From NCBI RefSeq assembly GCF_000219625.1, contig NC_018213.1, forward strand, positions 2,350,055 through 2,414,054: a stretch of 64,000 nucleotides of DNA, read 5' to 3'. The stretch comes from Zymoseptoria tritici IPO323 (lineage: Eukaryota; Ascomycota; Dothideomycetes; Mycosphaerellales; Mycosphaerellaceae). Below are positions 45,026-53,894 of the stretch, in pieces; position 1 is the stretch's first letter; every line of letters starts with the position of its first letter. A program made the position numbers and the translations under genes. The notes beneath the pieces were generated by a model that was given only the letters and a program-made list of their open reading frames with translations, searched no databases and was not told the origin of the DNA.

Positions 45026-45664
45026 ATGTCTTCACCCAGGAACCTCCGCCGCTTTCAGCGTTCATTTGAGCAAGTCTTCAGGACGTATCGCTCCACTGCA
45101 AGGGTACAAAACCAACCTGCCATCCGCGCATTCTCCATCCCTTCCCGCCAACAAACCATCGCATCATCACCTGTGAACAAAACCACCCGCCGCCACAACT
45201 CCACCGACTCAGAACCTCAAACCCGGGCTCCACGGCCGCTCACAGACCGCACTCAAGAAGGTCAAACCCCTTCAGAAACCTCCACCCAACAACAATCCGA
45301 CGCCGACGCCATCGCGCTCCGCAAAGCCATATCCCCGGCCTACCAACTCTGGTTCACATGCAAAAAGTGCCTCGAACGATCTGGCCACACCATCTCTAAG
45401 CAAGCCTACCACTTCGGTACTTGCGTCATCAACTGTCCGAAATGTAAATCCCAGCACCTGATATCGGACAATTTGAAGATTTTCAACGACAAGAGTATGA
45501 CAATGGAGGATATCGCGAGGGAACATGGACAGCTGTTGAGGAAGGGCAGGTTAGGTGCGGATGGAGATGTGGAGTTTTACGACGACAAGGCGACGGATAT
45601 TGTGGAGGAGGCGGCGAAGAAGGAACAGGAGAGGTTGGAGAGGTTAAAAGGTGAAGATGAATGA
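45026..45664 (+). CDS. ZIM17: Mitochondrial DNL-type zinc finger protein ZIM17/HEP1
   Basis: A single exon of 212 aa. A long Arg/Ser/Thr-rich presequence precedes the DNL zinc finger: Cys112/Cys115 (FTCKKCLERSGHTISKQAYH) and Cys137/Cys140 (INCPKCKSQHLISDNL). The protein binds the mitochondrial Hsp70 Ssc1 and keeps it soluble for matrix import and Fe-S work. The C-terminus is an acidic helix (ATDIVEEAAKKEQERLERL). The 45026 ATG was chosen because the residues after it look like a presequence; the 36-codon extension upstream is acidic and unlike one. Confidence 0.92.
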   Translation: MSSPRNLRRFQRSFEQVFRTYRSTARVQNQPAIRAFSIPSRQQTIASSPVNKTTRRHNSTDSEPQTRAPRPLTDRTQEGQTPSETSTQQQSDADAIALRKAISPAYQLWFTCKKCLERSGHTISKQAYHFGTCVINCPKCKSQHLISDNLKIFNDKSMTMEDIAREHGQLLRKGRLGADGDVEFYDDKATDIVEEAAKKEQERLERLKGEDE

Positions 45665-46219
45665 GGATGGTTGGGATCTGGATTTGATTGAATCTCCACT
45701 CTTTGGCACTGGACGGATGGGAAGTGCTGTGCCAGATTACATGTTCGTGCACAATCTCCTGTGGCGGACCTCCTGGCCGACACATCCCGCCGTGCCGAGT
45801 CGCGACGCAACGCTTTAACGAGCCACTCCTTCTCTCGAAGAAGTACGCGGAAGGGATGAATCCCCGAACCGAGAGCTTTCATGCTAGTATTGCGCCATGC
45901 CGCTTTATACAGCGACGTTGGCGAGACAAAGTATCGAATGTCGGCCTACTGATCACGGCCGAAGCAGACGCCTCCTCGGCGACCGCTCTGTGCTCGTGCC
46001 GGCTGTCCGCTCGGCTCGACTCTGCTCTTCTCGTTGCCATTGGCATCGCAGACCAACTTGCCATCATCGCTCTCGAGCAGTTTAGATAGCAGCCTGCAGC
46101 TTTGACCAAGGCGCAGACGAGATCTCCAATGCACTGGCATGACCGCTGCCATCCATAATTCCCACTTCACCTATCACCGGACCAGTAATTGAACTCTCAC
46201 CTCTGACCCTCTCGCCACA
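45665..46219. other. Convergent intergenic region
   Basis: No supported gene between ZIM17 and the RWD gene. Confidence 0.45.
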
Positions 46220-46930
46220 TCACTTAATCCCCAAAACTCCACAAACAACCTCCCTCCTCTCCTCCCCAACCACGCCCTTGATCACCTCGCCCATACTCTC
46301 GCACTCCCAAATCCCACTCCCATGCTCAAACTCCCACTCCTCGCCCGCCACTCCCTCTTCCTCCAGCCGCACTTGAAACGCCGCCCACTTCTGCCCTTTC
46401 AATTCCGCGACATGTTCCCTGACCGCTTGCCTCTCGCCGGAAAACATCATCACGCCTGGATACCCGGGTTTCGTCAACCCAGAGATGTGCTGAGATTGCG
46501 AGGAAGGATGGAGAGCGAGTTTCCGTTTTGATTGTGCGAGGAGGTGGTGGAGCCAGATTATTACCGTCAAACAACCTCGTTCCTCCGCCACTTCAGTGGT
46601 CTTAGAGGAGGGTCCAGGCTCCGTTGGCGAGGAAGAGAGCTCGTCGAAGAGAGCAATGACAGCGTCGAGACATTCTTCTCCCACTTGACAGGTTTCGTTA
46701 ATGGAGCGTTGGAGTGTGTCGCGGACGTCGGATCTGTGGGTGCTGGCTAGGAGTACGGAAGGAAGGGAGGTGGAGAGGTAGGTGTCTGGTAGGCGGACGG
46801 TGAAGGTTGATGAGGAGGAGGTGGTGTAGGTGAGTTCGCGGGAGTTTGCGGTCCAGTGCAGTTGGTCGGGGTACATGGATTCGAGGAGGGAGATTTCTGT
46901 TTCGAGGCGGGAGGAGGGGGTGGCGTCCAT
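46220..46930 (-). CDS. RWD-domain protein
   Basis: A single exon of 236 aa from MDATPSSRLETEISLLESMY. The N-terminal RWD fold shows the LESMYPDQL helix, the TFTVRLPDTYLSTSLPSVLL strands, and a Cys-containing helix (CQVGEECLDAVIALFDEL). The C-terminal half (LTVIIWLHHLLAQSKRKLAL onward, with TKPGYPGVMMFSGE) resembles the region paired with RWD in RWDD2-type proteins. RWD domains usually mediate protein contacts; the partner is unknown. An upstream in-frame ATG at 47173 would add 81 basic residues that look like leader. Confidence 0.8.
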   Translation of the reverse strand: MDATPSSRLETEISLLESMYPDQLHWTANSRELTYTTSSSSTFTVRLPDTYLSTSLPSVLLASTHRSDVRDTLQRSINETCQVGEECLDAVIALFDELSSSPTEPGPSSKTTEVAEERGCLTVIIWLHHLLAQSKRKLALHPSSQSQHISGLTKPGYPGVMMFSGERQAVREHVAELKGQKWAAFQVRLEEEGVAGEEWEFEHGSGIWECESMGEVIKGVVGEERREVVCGVLGIK

Positions 46931-47569
46931 GGTGGTGAAGATGAGGTTTTCTTTCGTTGTGGTTTGTATTCTTTCTATAGTCCTTCGGTGAGATGCTGTG
47001 GGCTCCTCCGGACTTCTTTGAGGGATGGCTGGAATTGAACTCTGAAAGTTCACGCGCGGCCTGTTTCTATGGCATTTTGTTTTACGGGTTTTGCAGTTCC
47101 TTGAGCTGAGGCTCGACAATGACTGACGTTTCCCAGGTGCTCGCTTTCTACCACCACCGAGGCACCTATACATCTTCTAAGACCAAGAGACAGGTCCTCG
47201 GGTCACGGCTTCCTCGACATGCGTAGTCAGCATTGGAAGCGGAGCTGTCTCCGCATCTGTTTTCATGTTCGCGTTGCACTTTCCCTTTCTCCCCATCCAC
47301 TTCACGTTGCCTTCAAAGGATTCGGATCCTACGACGGCCCCTCAAATCGAATCTTCACATGATGAATTCATGAGACGGTGAATCGTCCGAGATCTCGCAA
47401 AGACCAATTCTCTTGCCGATGTGCGAGAAGGATCTGGACGCCATGCATATCTTGGCTGCATTCGCGAGGGCGCCATGGCAAGACGGCACGTCTGATCAAG
47501 ACGAGGCTGAGGGCCTCACTTCCTCGCAATGTGCTTCTCGTCACACCATACTAATGCTGTAGACTCAAC
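46931..47569. other. Divergent intergenic region
   Basis: Promoters of the RWD and CorA-like genes; no gene seen. Confidence 0.45.
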
Positions 47570-49925
47570 ATGGCCGCAATTGCCGAGCCGACGGAATTGC
47601 AACAACTTCTGAAGGACCTGGAGCAACAGAAAGAGGCCTACGATCAAGCTTTCCGCAAGGTACAGGAGTACACGGCCTCGCCACCTGCCGTGCTGTCGAG
47701 TACACCAGCATCAGCTCCGAGTCCGAGGATATCGTATCTGCCGCGTTCCACTCCACAACGGCCTGCCACGCCACTAGACGGTCTGGTACATCTCAGAAAA
47801 TGGCCGTCGGCAGGACTGTCGACTCTCGATTCCGCATCCCGCTTGACGGGCGATGAATCCGACGATGAGGAAGATCAGAGTCTGTATGCTCAGGATGCTC
47901 TTCCCCAGGAGAACTATGGAGATGAAGATTTTCGAGAACATCTCCGAAGCTATGCCTGGGATGAAGACGGGCGAAAAGTAGTGCAAAAGTTCGCCGGAGC
48001 AAAGAACGGTCTCGAGAGCGAACATCTCATCCTACCGCAGAAAGGACCTCTACTGGATCGATCGCACCACACCCATTTCCAGATTTTCGATGTAGGAAAC
48101 GACGGCGCGCTACTGCCCATTGAAGCGAAGCACGAAAAAGTCACGAATCGGCCCACGGCTCTGTGGCAGACGATCAAGAGTATCAACCCTGAGTCAAGAC
48201 AGCGTAAAGCTGTCGGTAGACTCACCATCGTTCGCGAGCCGGCTCCAATACTGTTCGGTGCTCTGCACTACACCATGAACAAGCACTTTGACGTGGATGA
48301 GCTCTTTGGACATCTCGTGTCAACGACATCCACATGGTGCAGTTTTGACCGTGCTTTCCACGCCGATCCGCGACGGCAGAGCTCGTTCGTTTTCGTCTTC
48401 GAGTACTTTACCCTCATTGGCGAGGATTGCCAACCCATGGCGTGGCAGATGGCCGACTCTCACCGGTCGCGGAACCCCGAACATATTGCCATCACAAGAT
48501 GTAGTTCGGTGGTCGCACTGTCGCTGAAGGGCAAAGCTATCAAGAAGATACGAAACCCGGATCGTCGAGCTGGTAGCACGTATGGCTACGTGTATGACCC
48601 TTGGAGTCCCTACCATGTGCTCAATATACAGTGCTTTCCTGACTGGGAAAGTTCGATGGACGTACACGGTTCGAACCAGCACTATGGTGTGTTTACGACG
48701 GGCTATCTGACATCACGTGCTAATCTCACATGCCAGTGAACGGAGTTGAGACATTTCTGGTGACTGTACTAGCAGAGTACAAAGATGCCGAGAAGCGCTT
48801 CGATGATATATACAAACAGATTGCCAGACTAGTCACACCTCCACTCGCCTTCATGTTCGAGTCCGACATCCGCGACAAACTGCTTTTCGAGGACGACAAA
48901 TACACCTATTCCCGGCGCTACTTCTGGGCTTTCCAAACGCTGGGCATCATGATCGACAGCATGAACGCAATGGTCGACGCATACGAAGACAACTTCACCG
49001 ACGAGGTCTGGGAAGGGCAGCACCGTACACTCTGGCCGCTGCTTGAGCAGGAATCTGCTCGCAACAAGTACTACAAGAAGAAGCTCGCTGTCGTGCGAAT
49101 GAAGTTCACTCGACAGGTGAGTCGCATCAACAAGCTGATTGCGGAATACCAAAAGAGGCGCGAGGAGATCTCTCGTCTGCGCGACCAGCTGTTCTCGGGT
49201 ACGAGTGTTATGGAGGCCAGAAAATCCGTCCAGCAAGCAGAGATTACAGTCCAACAAGGACACAATATCAAGCTGCTGACACTGGTCAACTTGTTCTTCC
49301 TTCCGCTCACTTTCGTCACCTCGGTCTTTGGGATGGAGATCCTCCCGGATCGTAAGCATTTTCCGTCAATCATTCAAGCCACTTCGCAAACTAACAGTGC
49401 GCAGGCGAGCCATTATGGAGGTTCGCCGCCGTCACAGTCGCAATCTGTCTCCCATGCTTCATCCTCGTCGGCTCCCTCAACTCGCGAGCCGGTCTTCACT
49501 GGTGGCGATCCAAGTGCTACGCCGTGTGGAACAGTCTCCGCAGGATACGGCCGGGACGAGACTCCGCCAACAACGACGACGATTCACCAGCTTTCAGTCG
49601 TGCAACCACGATCGTGGCTCCGACCACTGCGAACGACTACCCTCTGCCAAGCGACATCTCAACGCACGCGAAGATGGCGAGGCGACTGCGCAGACTTTCG
49701 TCTAGCAAGAATGTTGAGAAGTTCTCTCCACCGCCTGTGCGTGAGGCCGTGGTTCGCGAGGAGGCCGATGTCGTGCCGCAGATGGAAGTGCAATGGGGCG
49801 AGCCGCGGCAACAGGGCATGTCGCGTCGGATGAGCGAGATGATGGATGGTGGTATGTCGCCGTTGGCAAGGAGTAATACGCTGAAAGAAGAGACGGAGGG
49901 TCCACAACGAGGAGGCCAGACATAG
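47570..49925 (+). CDS. CorA-like Mg2+ transporter family protein
   Basis: Exons 47570-48686, 48737-49351 and 49405-49925 (50 and 53 bp introns) give 750 aa. The large N-terminal cytosolic domain is followed by the long coiled 'stalk' (KKLAVVRMKFTRQVSRINKL onward), the first membrane helix LLTLVNLFFLPLTFVTSVFGM, and a second helix FAAVTVAICLPCFILVGSL. The family filter motif Gly-Met-Asn reads Gly-Met-Glu here, and the splice leaves no way to recover Asn. The C-terminus is a basic, Ser/Pro-rich cytosolic tail. It may be a channel of altered selectivity or a non-transporting relative. Confidence 0.85.
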
Positions 49926-50091
49926 CCACGTACGACGTCCTATCTTGCTGATAGGTCGATGAGCTGTGAATCTCACCCTCGGCTCTAGGCACGGAGCGCC
50001 CTCGCGGCCTGTCCACGTTCTCGCTCCCTGAGAGCGTCCACAATCGAATCAAACCGCCATTCTCATCCCTCATACCTGAACACCACTCCCC

Positions 50092-50793
50092 TCAAAGCTT
50101 CGCCTCCCCACTAATAACATCCTTCAACAACCTCAACCCCTCCTCTGCAAACCTCACCATATTCGCAACCCGATCCCCACCCAACCCCGTCTCCACCTCC
50201 CTCACAAAAGTTCCCCTCTCACAATCCACCGCAAGCGCCACATACCCCGGCGTCCGATTCCTCGTACTCCCACCCGTCGGTCCCGCAGTCCCACTCTCCG
50301 CGAGGGTATACGTGCTCTTCAAATCCCTCCTCACGGCCTTCGCGAGTCCGGCCACGATGTCGGTGGTGGGACCTTTGTAGGCGGCGATGGTCTCGGGCGT
50401 CCAGCCGGCGTAGGCGACGCGGGAAGGGAGCGTGTAGAGGGTTAGGCCGCCGGCGTAGATTTTCGAGGCGCCGGGTTGGGAGAGGAGGGAGGAGGAGATG
50501 AGGCCTCCTGCGGCGGTTTCGGCGATGGAGAGGGTTTCGGAGCGGGATTTTAGGAGGGTGGTTATTTCGGTTAGGATGGAGGTGAGTTCGGACGGGGGGA
50601 AGGAAGGGGTGGAGGTGGACATTTTGCGGGAGGGAGGAGGGGTGGAGGGGTGAGTGGTTGAGGGTGGTCCTTTGCGGTGTTGGAGGGTGGTGGTTGAGAT
50701 GGTCCGAGATGAATGGGAGGCTCTGGTGGTGGGGTGAAGCAGTCTGGTTGAGGCGGAGAATGGACGACGACGGAGACTCGACAAGCGATTCAT
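50092..50793 (-). CDS. CinA C-terminal (PncC-type) domain protein
   Basis: A single exon of 233 aa. An Arg/Ser-rich N-terminus (MNRLSSLRRRPFSASTRLLH) looks like a mitochondrial presequence; a second ATG at residue 58 (MSTSTPSFPPSELTSIL) could give a cytosolic form. The CinA fold follows: LSIAETAAGGLISSSLLSQ, KIYAGGLTLYTLPSRVAYAGW, AESGTAGPTGGSTRNRTPGY. In bacteria this domain is a nicotinamide-nucleotide amidohydrolase. The bacterial AESCTGG loop reads AETAAGG here, so activity is uncertain. It is convergent with the CorA-like gene. Confidence 0.88.
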   Translation of the reverse strand: MNRLSSLRRRPFSASTRLLHPTTRASHSSRTISTTTLQHRKGPPSTTHPSTPPPSRKMSTSTPSFPPSELTSILTEITTLLKSRSETLSIAETAAGGLISSSLLSQPGASKIYAGGLTLYTLPSRVAYAGWTPETIAAYKGPTTDIVAGLAKAVRRDLKSTYTLAESGTAGPTGGSTRNRTPGYVALAVDCERGTFVREVETGLGGDRVANMVRFAEEGLRLLKDVISGEAKL

Positions 50794-51548
50794 GTGTAGT
50801 TGTCGAAGAGTAGGTAATTACTAATGTCCGGTCTCTTTGAGATGATAAATCACCATGGCGTTAGGATGACATGCAGTCAACTCCGACTTGACGATTGCGG
50901 AGAGAGGGAAAGACATCATTGCGGGGCATGCTGCAGATATTGGTAAGGAACGATATCTGATACGCGTACTTTACGCTGACATATGCATAGCACGACGGCG
51001 TGAGCGTGAGTCCTTTTCAAACCGTCTGTATGACATCGACTCCCCAACGTGGAATATGGCCAGTTCAGACCTCGAGGACCCGAAGAGACTGCTCGCCTTG
51101 GAGAGCATTGTCCTTAAGCTTTGGACAGCGAGAAAAGGGATAAAAAGTCTTTAGGCACAGCTTCCAGGTAGCCATCGGGGCATCGCTTCTACAGTCCGCG
51201 CCGTGTCCGCGTCCTCCTCCGGGCACATGAACGACTTATAGAAGTCTAGATGTTGTTGCTTATGGATTATCTTGTCAATACACTTGCCACGTACCTAGCG
51301 AAACATGTCTAGCCCAACTAGCTTTGTATTAAACGATCGACTTAGCTATGAAAAAGAGGACCTAAAAACCCGGTTTAGTCAAAACCCGGCGTAGAAAAGT
51401 CTACTCTCCTCGGAAACGTAATAAGGCACCCTCTAGTAGTATGCTTAGGAATAAGAAAGAAAAGAAAAGACAGATCCCTAATTCCTCTAACAAGTTCGAC
51501 AAAAGAAATAAACAAGTAGTAATGCTCTTCTCTAACGTTACGCGTATC
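50794..51548. other. AT-rich, gene-free patch
   Basis: From about 51200 the sequence turns AT-rich, with many TA dinucleotides (ctag, tata, ttag) and an imperfect direct repeat around aaaacccgg at about 51366-51391. It looks like decayed repeat DNA, although less strongly than the window's right end. No gene seen. Confidence 0.5.
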
Positions 51549-51920
51549 CTATAAGGCCCCCTCGGAGCACTTGCACTTCCTTTCCACACCCGAGGTTAGC
51601 CTTTGAAGTATCCTTCCACCTCTGTAGCGCCAAGCACAGCTCTTAAATGGTGTAGTCTCTCGAAGGTCGTCTCGATATAGTAGGCTTACTATATCGACCA
51701 CGGAGAGCAGAAGCCAGTCCCGTCGCTGTTCGATAGTGTCAGTAAAAACATGAGAGCGAGAATGAGATGTCGGGTCGTACCAATAGCCTTGGCCGAGACA
51801 TTGCTCTCTGCCATCGATGTTCTTCCATGTACGACAGCACGACGCGCCGGTAGGAGTGCATTTTGCCTCGCTGACGGCGGCGAAGCCGATGAAGGCGGCG
51901 ATGATGGTGGTGAAGCGCAT
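51549..51920 (-). CDS. Cysteine-rich secreted protein candidate
   Basis: A 123-codon frame starting MRFTTIIAAFIGFAAVSEA, a strong signal peptide, then KCTPTGASCCRTWKNIDG, CLGQGYWYDPTSHSR, and, after an odd middle, SCAWRYRGG and KCKCSEGAL. The early Cys pattern (C..G.SCC...C) fits small secreted fungal proteins, including effectors. The middle is encoded by a perfect inverted repeat and the 3' part borders AT-rich DNA, so the C-terminal half may be derived from an insertion, or an intron may remove it. No function can be assigned. Confidence 0.5.
   Translation of the reverse strand: MRFTTIIAAFIGFAAVSEAKCTPTGASCCRTWKNIDGREQCLGQGYWYDPTSHSRSHVFTDTIEQRRDWLLLSVVDIVSLLYRDDLRETTPFKSCAWRYRGGRILQRLTSGVERKCKCSEGAL
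51672..51697. repeat. Perfect inverted repeat (hairpin)
   Basis: tcgatatagta, a four-base loop and tactatatcga form an 11-bp perfect stem inside the secreted-protein ORF. Confidence 0.75.
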
Positions 51921-52532
51921 GGTTGGAGTGGTGTGTTGGTTGGTTGTTGCGTTGGTGGGTTGGTGTGAGCTAATTGATGTGTTAGCGAAGAGTGCAAGTT
52001 GAAGAGATCAAGACAGCACACCTGATGGAATCTGACTGCGACGTTGTGAAGAAGGAAAAGAGAAGAACGAGAAAGAGGGAGCTGACTGCGCTTATGAGGT
52101 GGAAAAACACCTTGCCATCTGCCTCGAATGATCTCCTGATTCTCCTCATTTGGCTCCCTGTCTCGGGACGCGCCCCCCCGGACGAGAACTTTGAAGTTTA
52201 GCCACCCCTAGTCGAGAGTTTTATTGGGCTACATGCCTGTCCACGAGGGTCGGTACAGGGTGGCATCGTGGACAAAGCGTACATAAGACACGTTCCTGCA
52301 TACCTCCGGCAATTCGATCAAGAAAACAGACGAACGACGTGCTCCGAAGAACTTTCGCAGTCCACTCAGTAAAGAATGTTCGAAGAGGACGGGTGGAAGA
52401 GGGCGGGTGGGGTGCCAAATCTGACTGTATGCGGGCCTCGCCCATGGTCAAGTGCATTTCACCGCCGTTGAAGGATGATCCATGAGTGGTCAAAGCCGTC
52501 AGACTCTGGATTGAGCCACGATTGGGAAGTCT
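51921..52532. other. Intergenic, no supported gene
   Basis: Upstream of the secreted ORF; only short frames, none recognisable. Confidence 0.4.
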
Positions 52533-53276
52533 TTGTATCGGCGGTATGGCGCGCAGAAAGAATCAGCGAAAGGAGATGACACGAACCAAGACAGCACTTC
52601 TATGTTTGTCAAGCAGACCAAGCCTACCAATACCGCCAGCGCCTCAGCAACAGTTAGCTCATTCGGAGGACTCCAGCTCCGCCCCTTGGCATTGAAGAAG
52701 AGAAAGATTGTTCAGGAAAGCGTAGGCCAGAGTAATGGCGGCGCCATCAAACTCGACGAGACCCCTGTAAGTACACCCGCCGCACAACCTGAGCTTGTCG
52801 AGAAGGTAGCATCTCCACCCGCCGGACTTCCGATCTTCGAAGGTAATAAACCCAAACAACCGCGCGGCTCGGCTGCTACCACAACTGGAGGACTTCAGCT
52901 GGAAACATCATCCATGCACCCAAGGAGAACCCTCCCGACGGCGCTATCGAGTAGGAAGAGCAGTTGGACATCGATGCTCTGGGAGGCGATACACTGGACG
53001 ACCAGAAGCCGAGTCAGCCTCGACACCTGTGTCAGAGTGGAGTCCGGGACCAAGGCTCGAAGTTCGGCAACAACTGACGACTTCCGTCCACGGAAGAGAC
53101 GCCAGAGCAGAACACGAGGCGACGAAGAAGCTGATGCGGACATCCAGCAGAGAGACATTGACGGACCTGTCGAGATTGAGAGAGCTGTGGTGGCGGGATA
53201 TAGAGGGCCGCAACAGACTGATACTGGATGCATATTTTCTACATTAACAGGTGGAGTCTTCGACTCTTGTCAGTAA
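52533..53276 (+). CDS. Disordered ORF of doubtful integrity
   Basis: A 247-codon frame, low in hydrophobic content and rich in Ser, Thr, Pro and Lys, with the twice-used phrase GGLQL (SFGGLQLRPLALKKRKIV and TTGGLQLETS). After about 52910 another frame carries the more protein-like EEQLDIDALGGDTLDDQKP, interrupted by a stop, suggesting a frameshift or unrecognised intron. It runs directly into the decayed tandem array. It may be the remains of a nuclear disordered protein; I do not recognise it. Confidence 0.3.
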   Translation: MYRRYGAQKESAKGDDTNQDSTSMFVKQTKPTNTASASATVSSFGGLQLRPLALKKRKIVQESVGQSNGGAIKLDETPVSTPAAQPELVEKVASPPAGLPIFEGNKPKQPRGSAATTTGGLQLETSSMHPRRTLPTALSSRKSSWTSMLWEAIHWTTRSRVSLDTCVRVESGTKARSSATTDDFRPRKRRQSRTRGDEEADADIQQRDIDGPVEIERAVVAGYRGPQQTDTGCIFSTLTGGVFDSCQ

Positions 53277-53285
53277 ACTCCAAGT

Positions 53286-53885
53286 GATTCTTCTCCGTCT
53301 CGGCCACATGGTGACTCTCCGCAGTGCAAAGCGGGACCAGACCAGTGCCTGCGTGGCCGCACTCCTAGCCAGACTGGCATGATGGAGGCGATTCTTTCTC
53401 CTCTCATGGAGGTTCCCCGCAGTGGAAAGAGGGACCAGCCCAATGCCTTTCGCGGCCGCCCTGGGAGGAAGATTGGCATGGCGGAAGAGATTCTTCTTGG
53501 CCCTCTCATATTGGCTCTCCCCAAAAGAAGAGAGACCAGGCCAATGCCTTCCAACCCCTCACTCCAAGCGATACTGGCATGGAGGAAGTCAATCTTTCCC
53601 TCCCATGTAGGCTCTCCACAATAGAAGGGGAACCAGCCCAATGCCTTCCACGGCCGCAGATCAAGCCAGACTGGTATGGCAGAAGTGATCCTCGATCTTC
53701 TCATACAGGCTCTCCACGGTTAAAAGAGGCACCAACCGAATCCCTTCCGCTCCCGCCCTCCGAACGAGAGTCGTGATATGGAAGCGCCAACAAGGAAATA
53801 CGGAAGTCTCCCCAAAAGCAGAAAGAGGCACCGACCGAGTCCGTTCCGCTCCAGCACTTCGAATGAGCCTCGCATGGCGGAAGCA
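53286..53885 (+). repeat. Decayed tandem array of ~99 bp units
   Basis: About six units. The phrase 'accag.ccaatgcc' and its variants recur near 53335, 53434, 53532, 53631, 53730 and 53832, each followed by a shared 'gg.atgg.ggaag' segment. The period is about 99 bp, a multiple of three. Translated, units read KRDQPNAFRGR, KRDQANAFQPL, KGNQPNAFHGR, KRHQPNPFRSR and KRHRPSPFRSS, but not all in one frame. This suggests an old coding repeat of 33 residues, broken by indels. It abuts the stop codon of the next minus-strand gene. Confidence 0.75.
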
Positions 53886-53894
53886 CTGACACAG

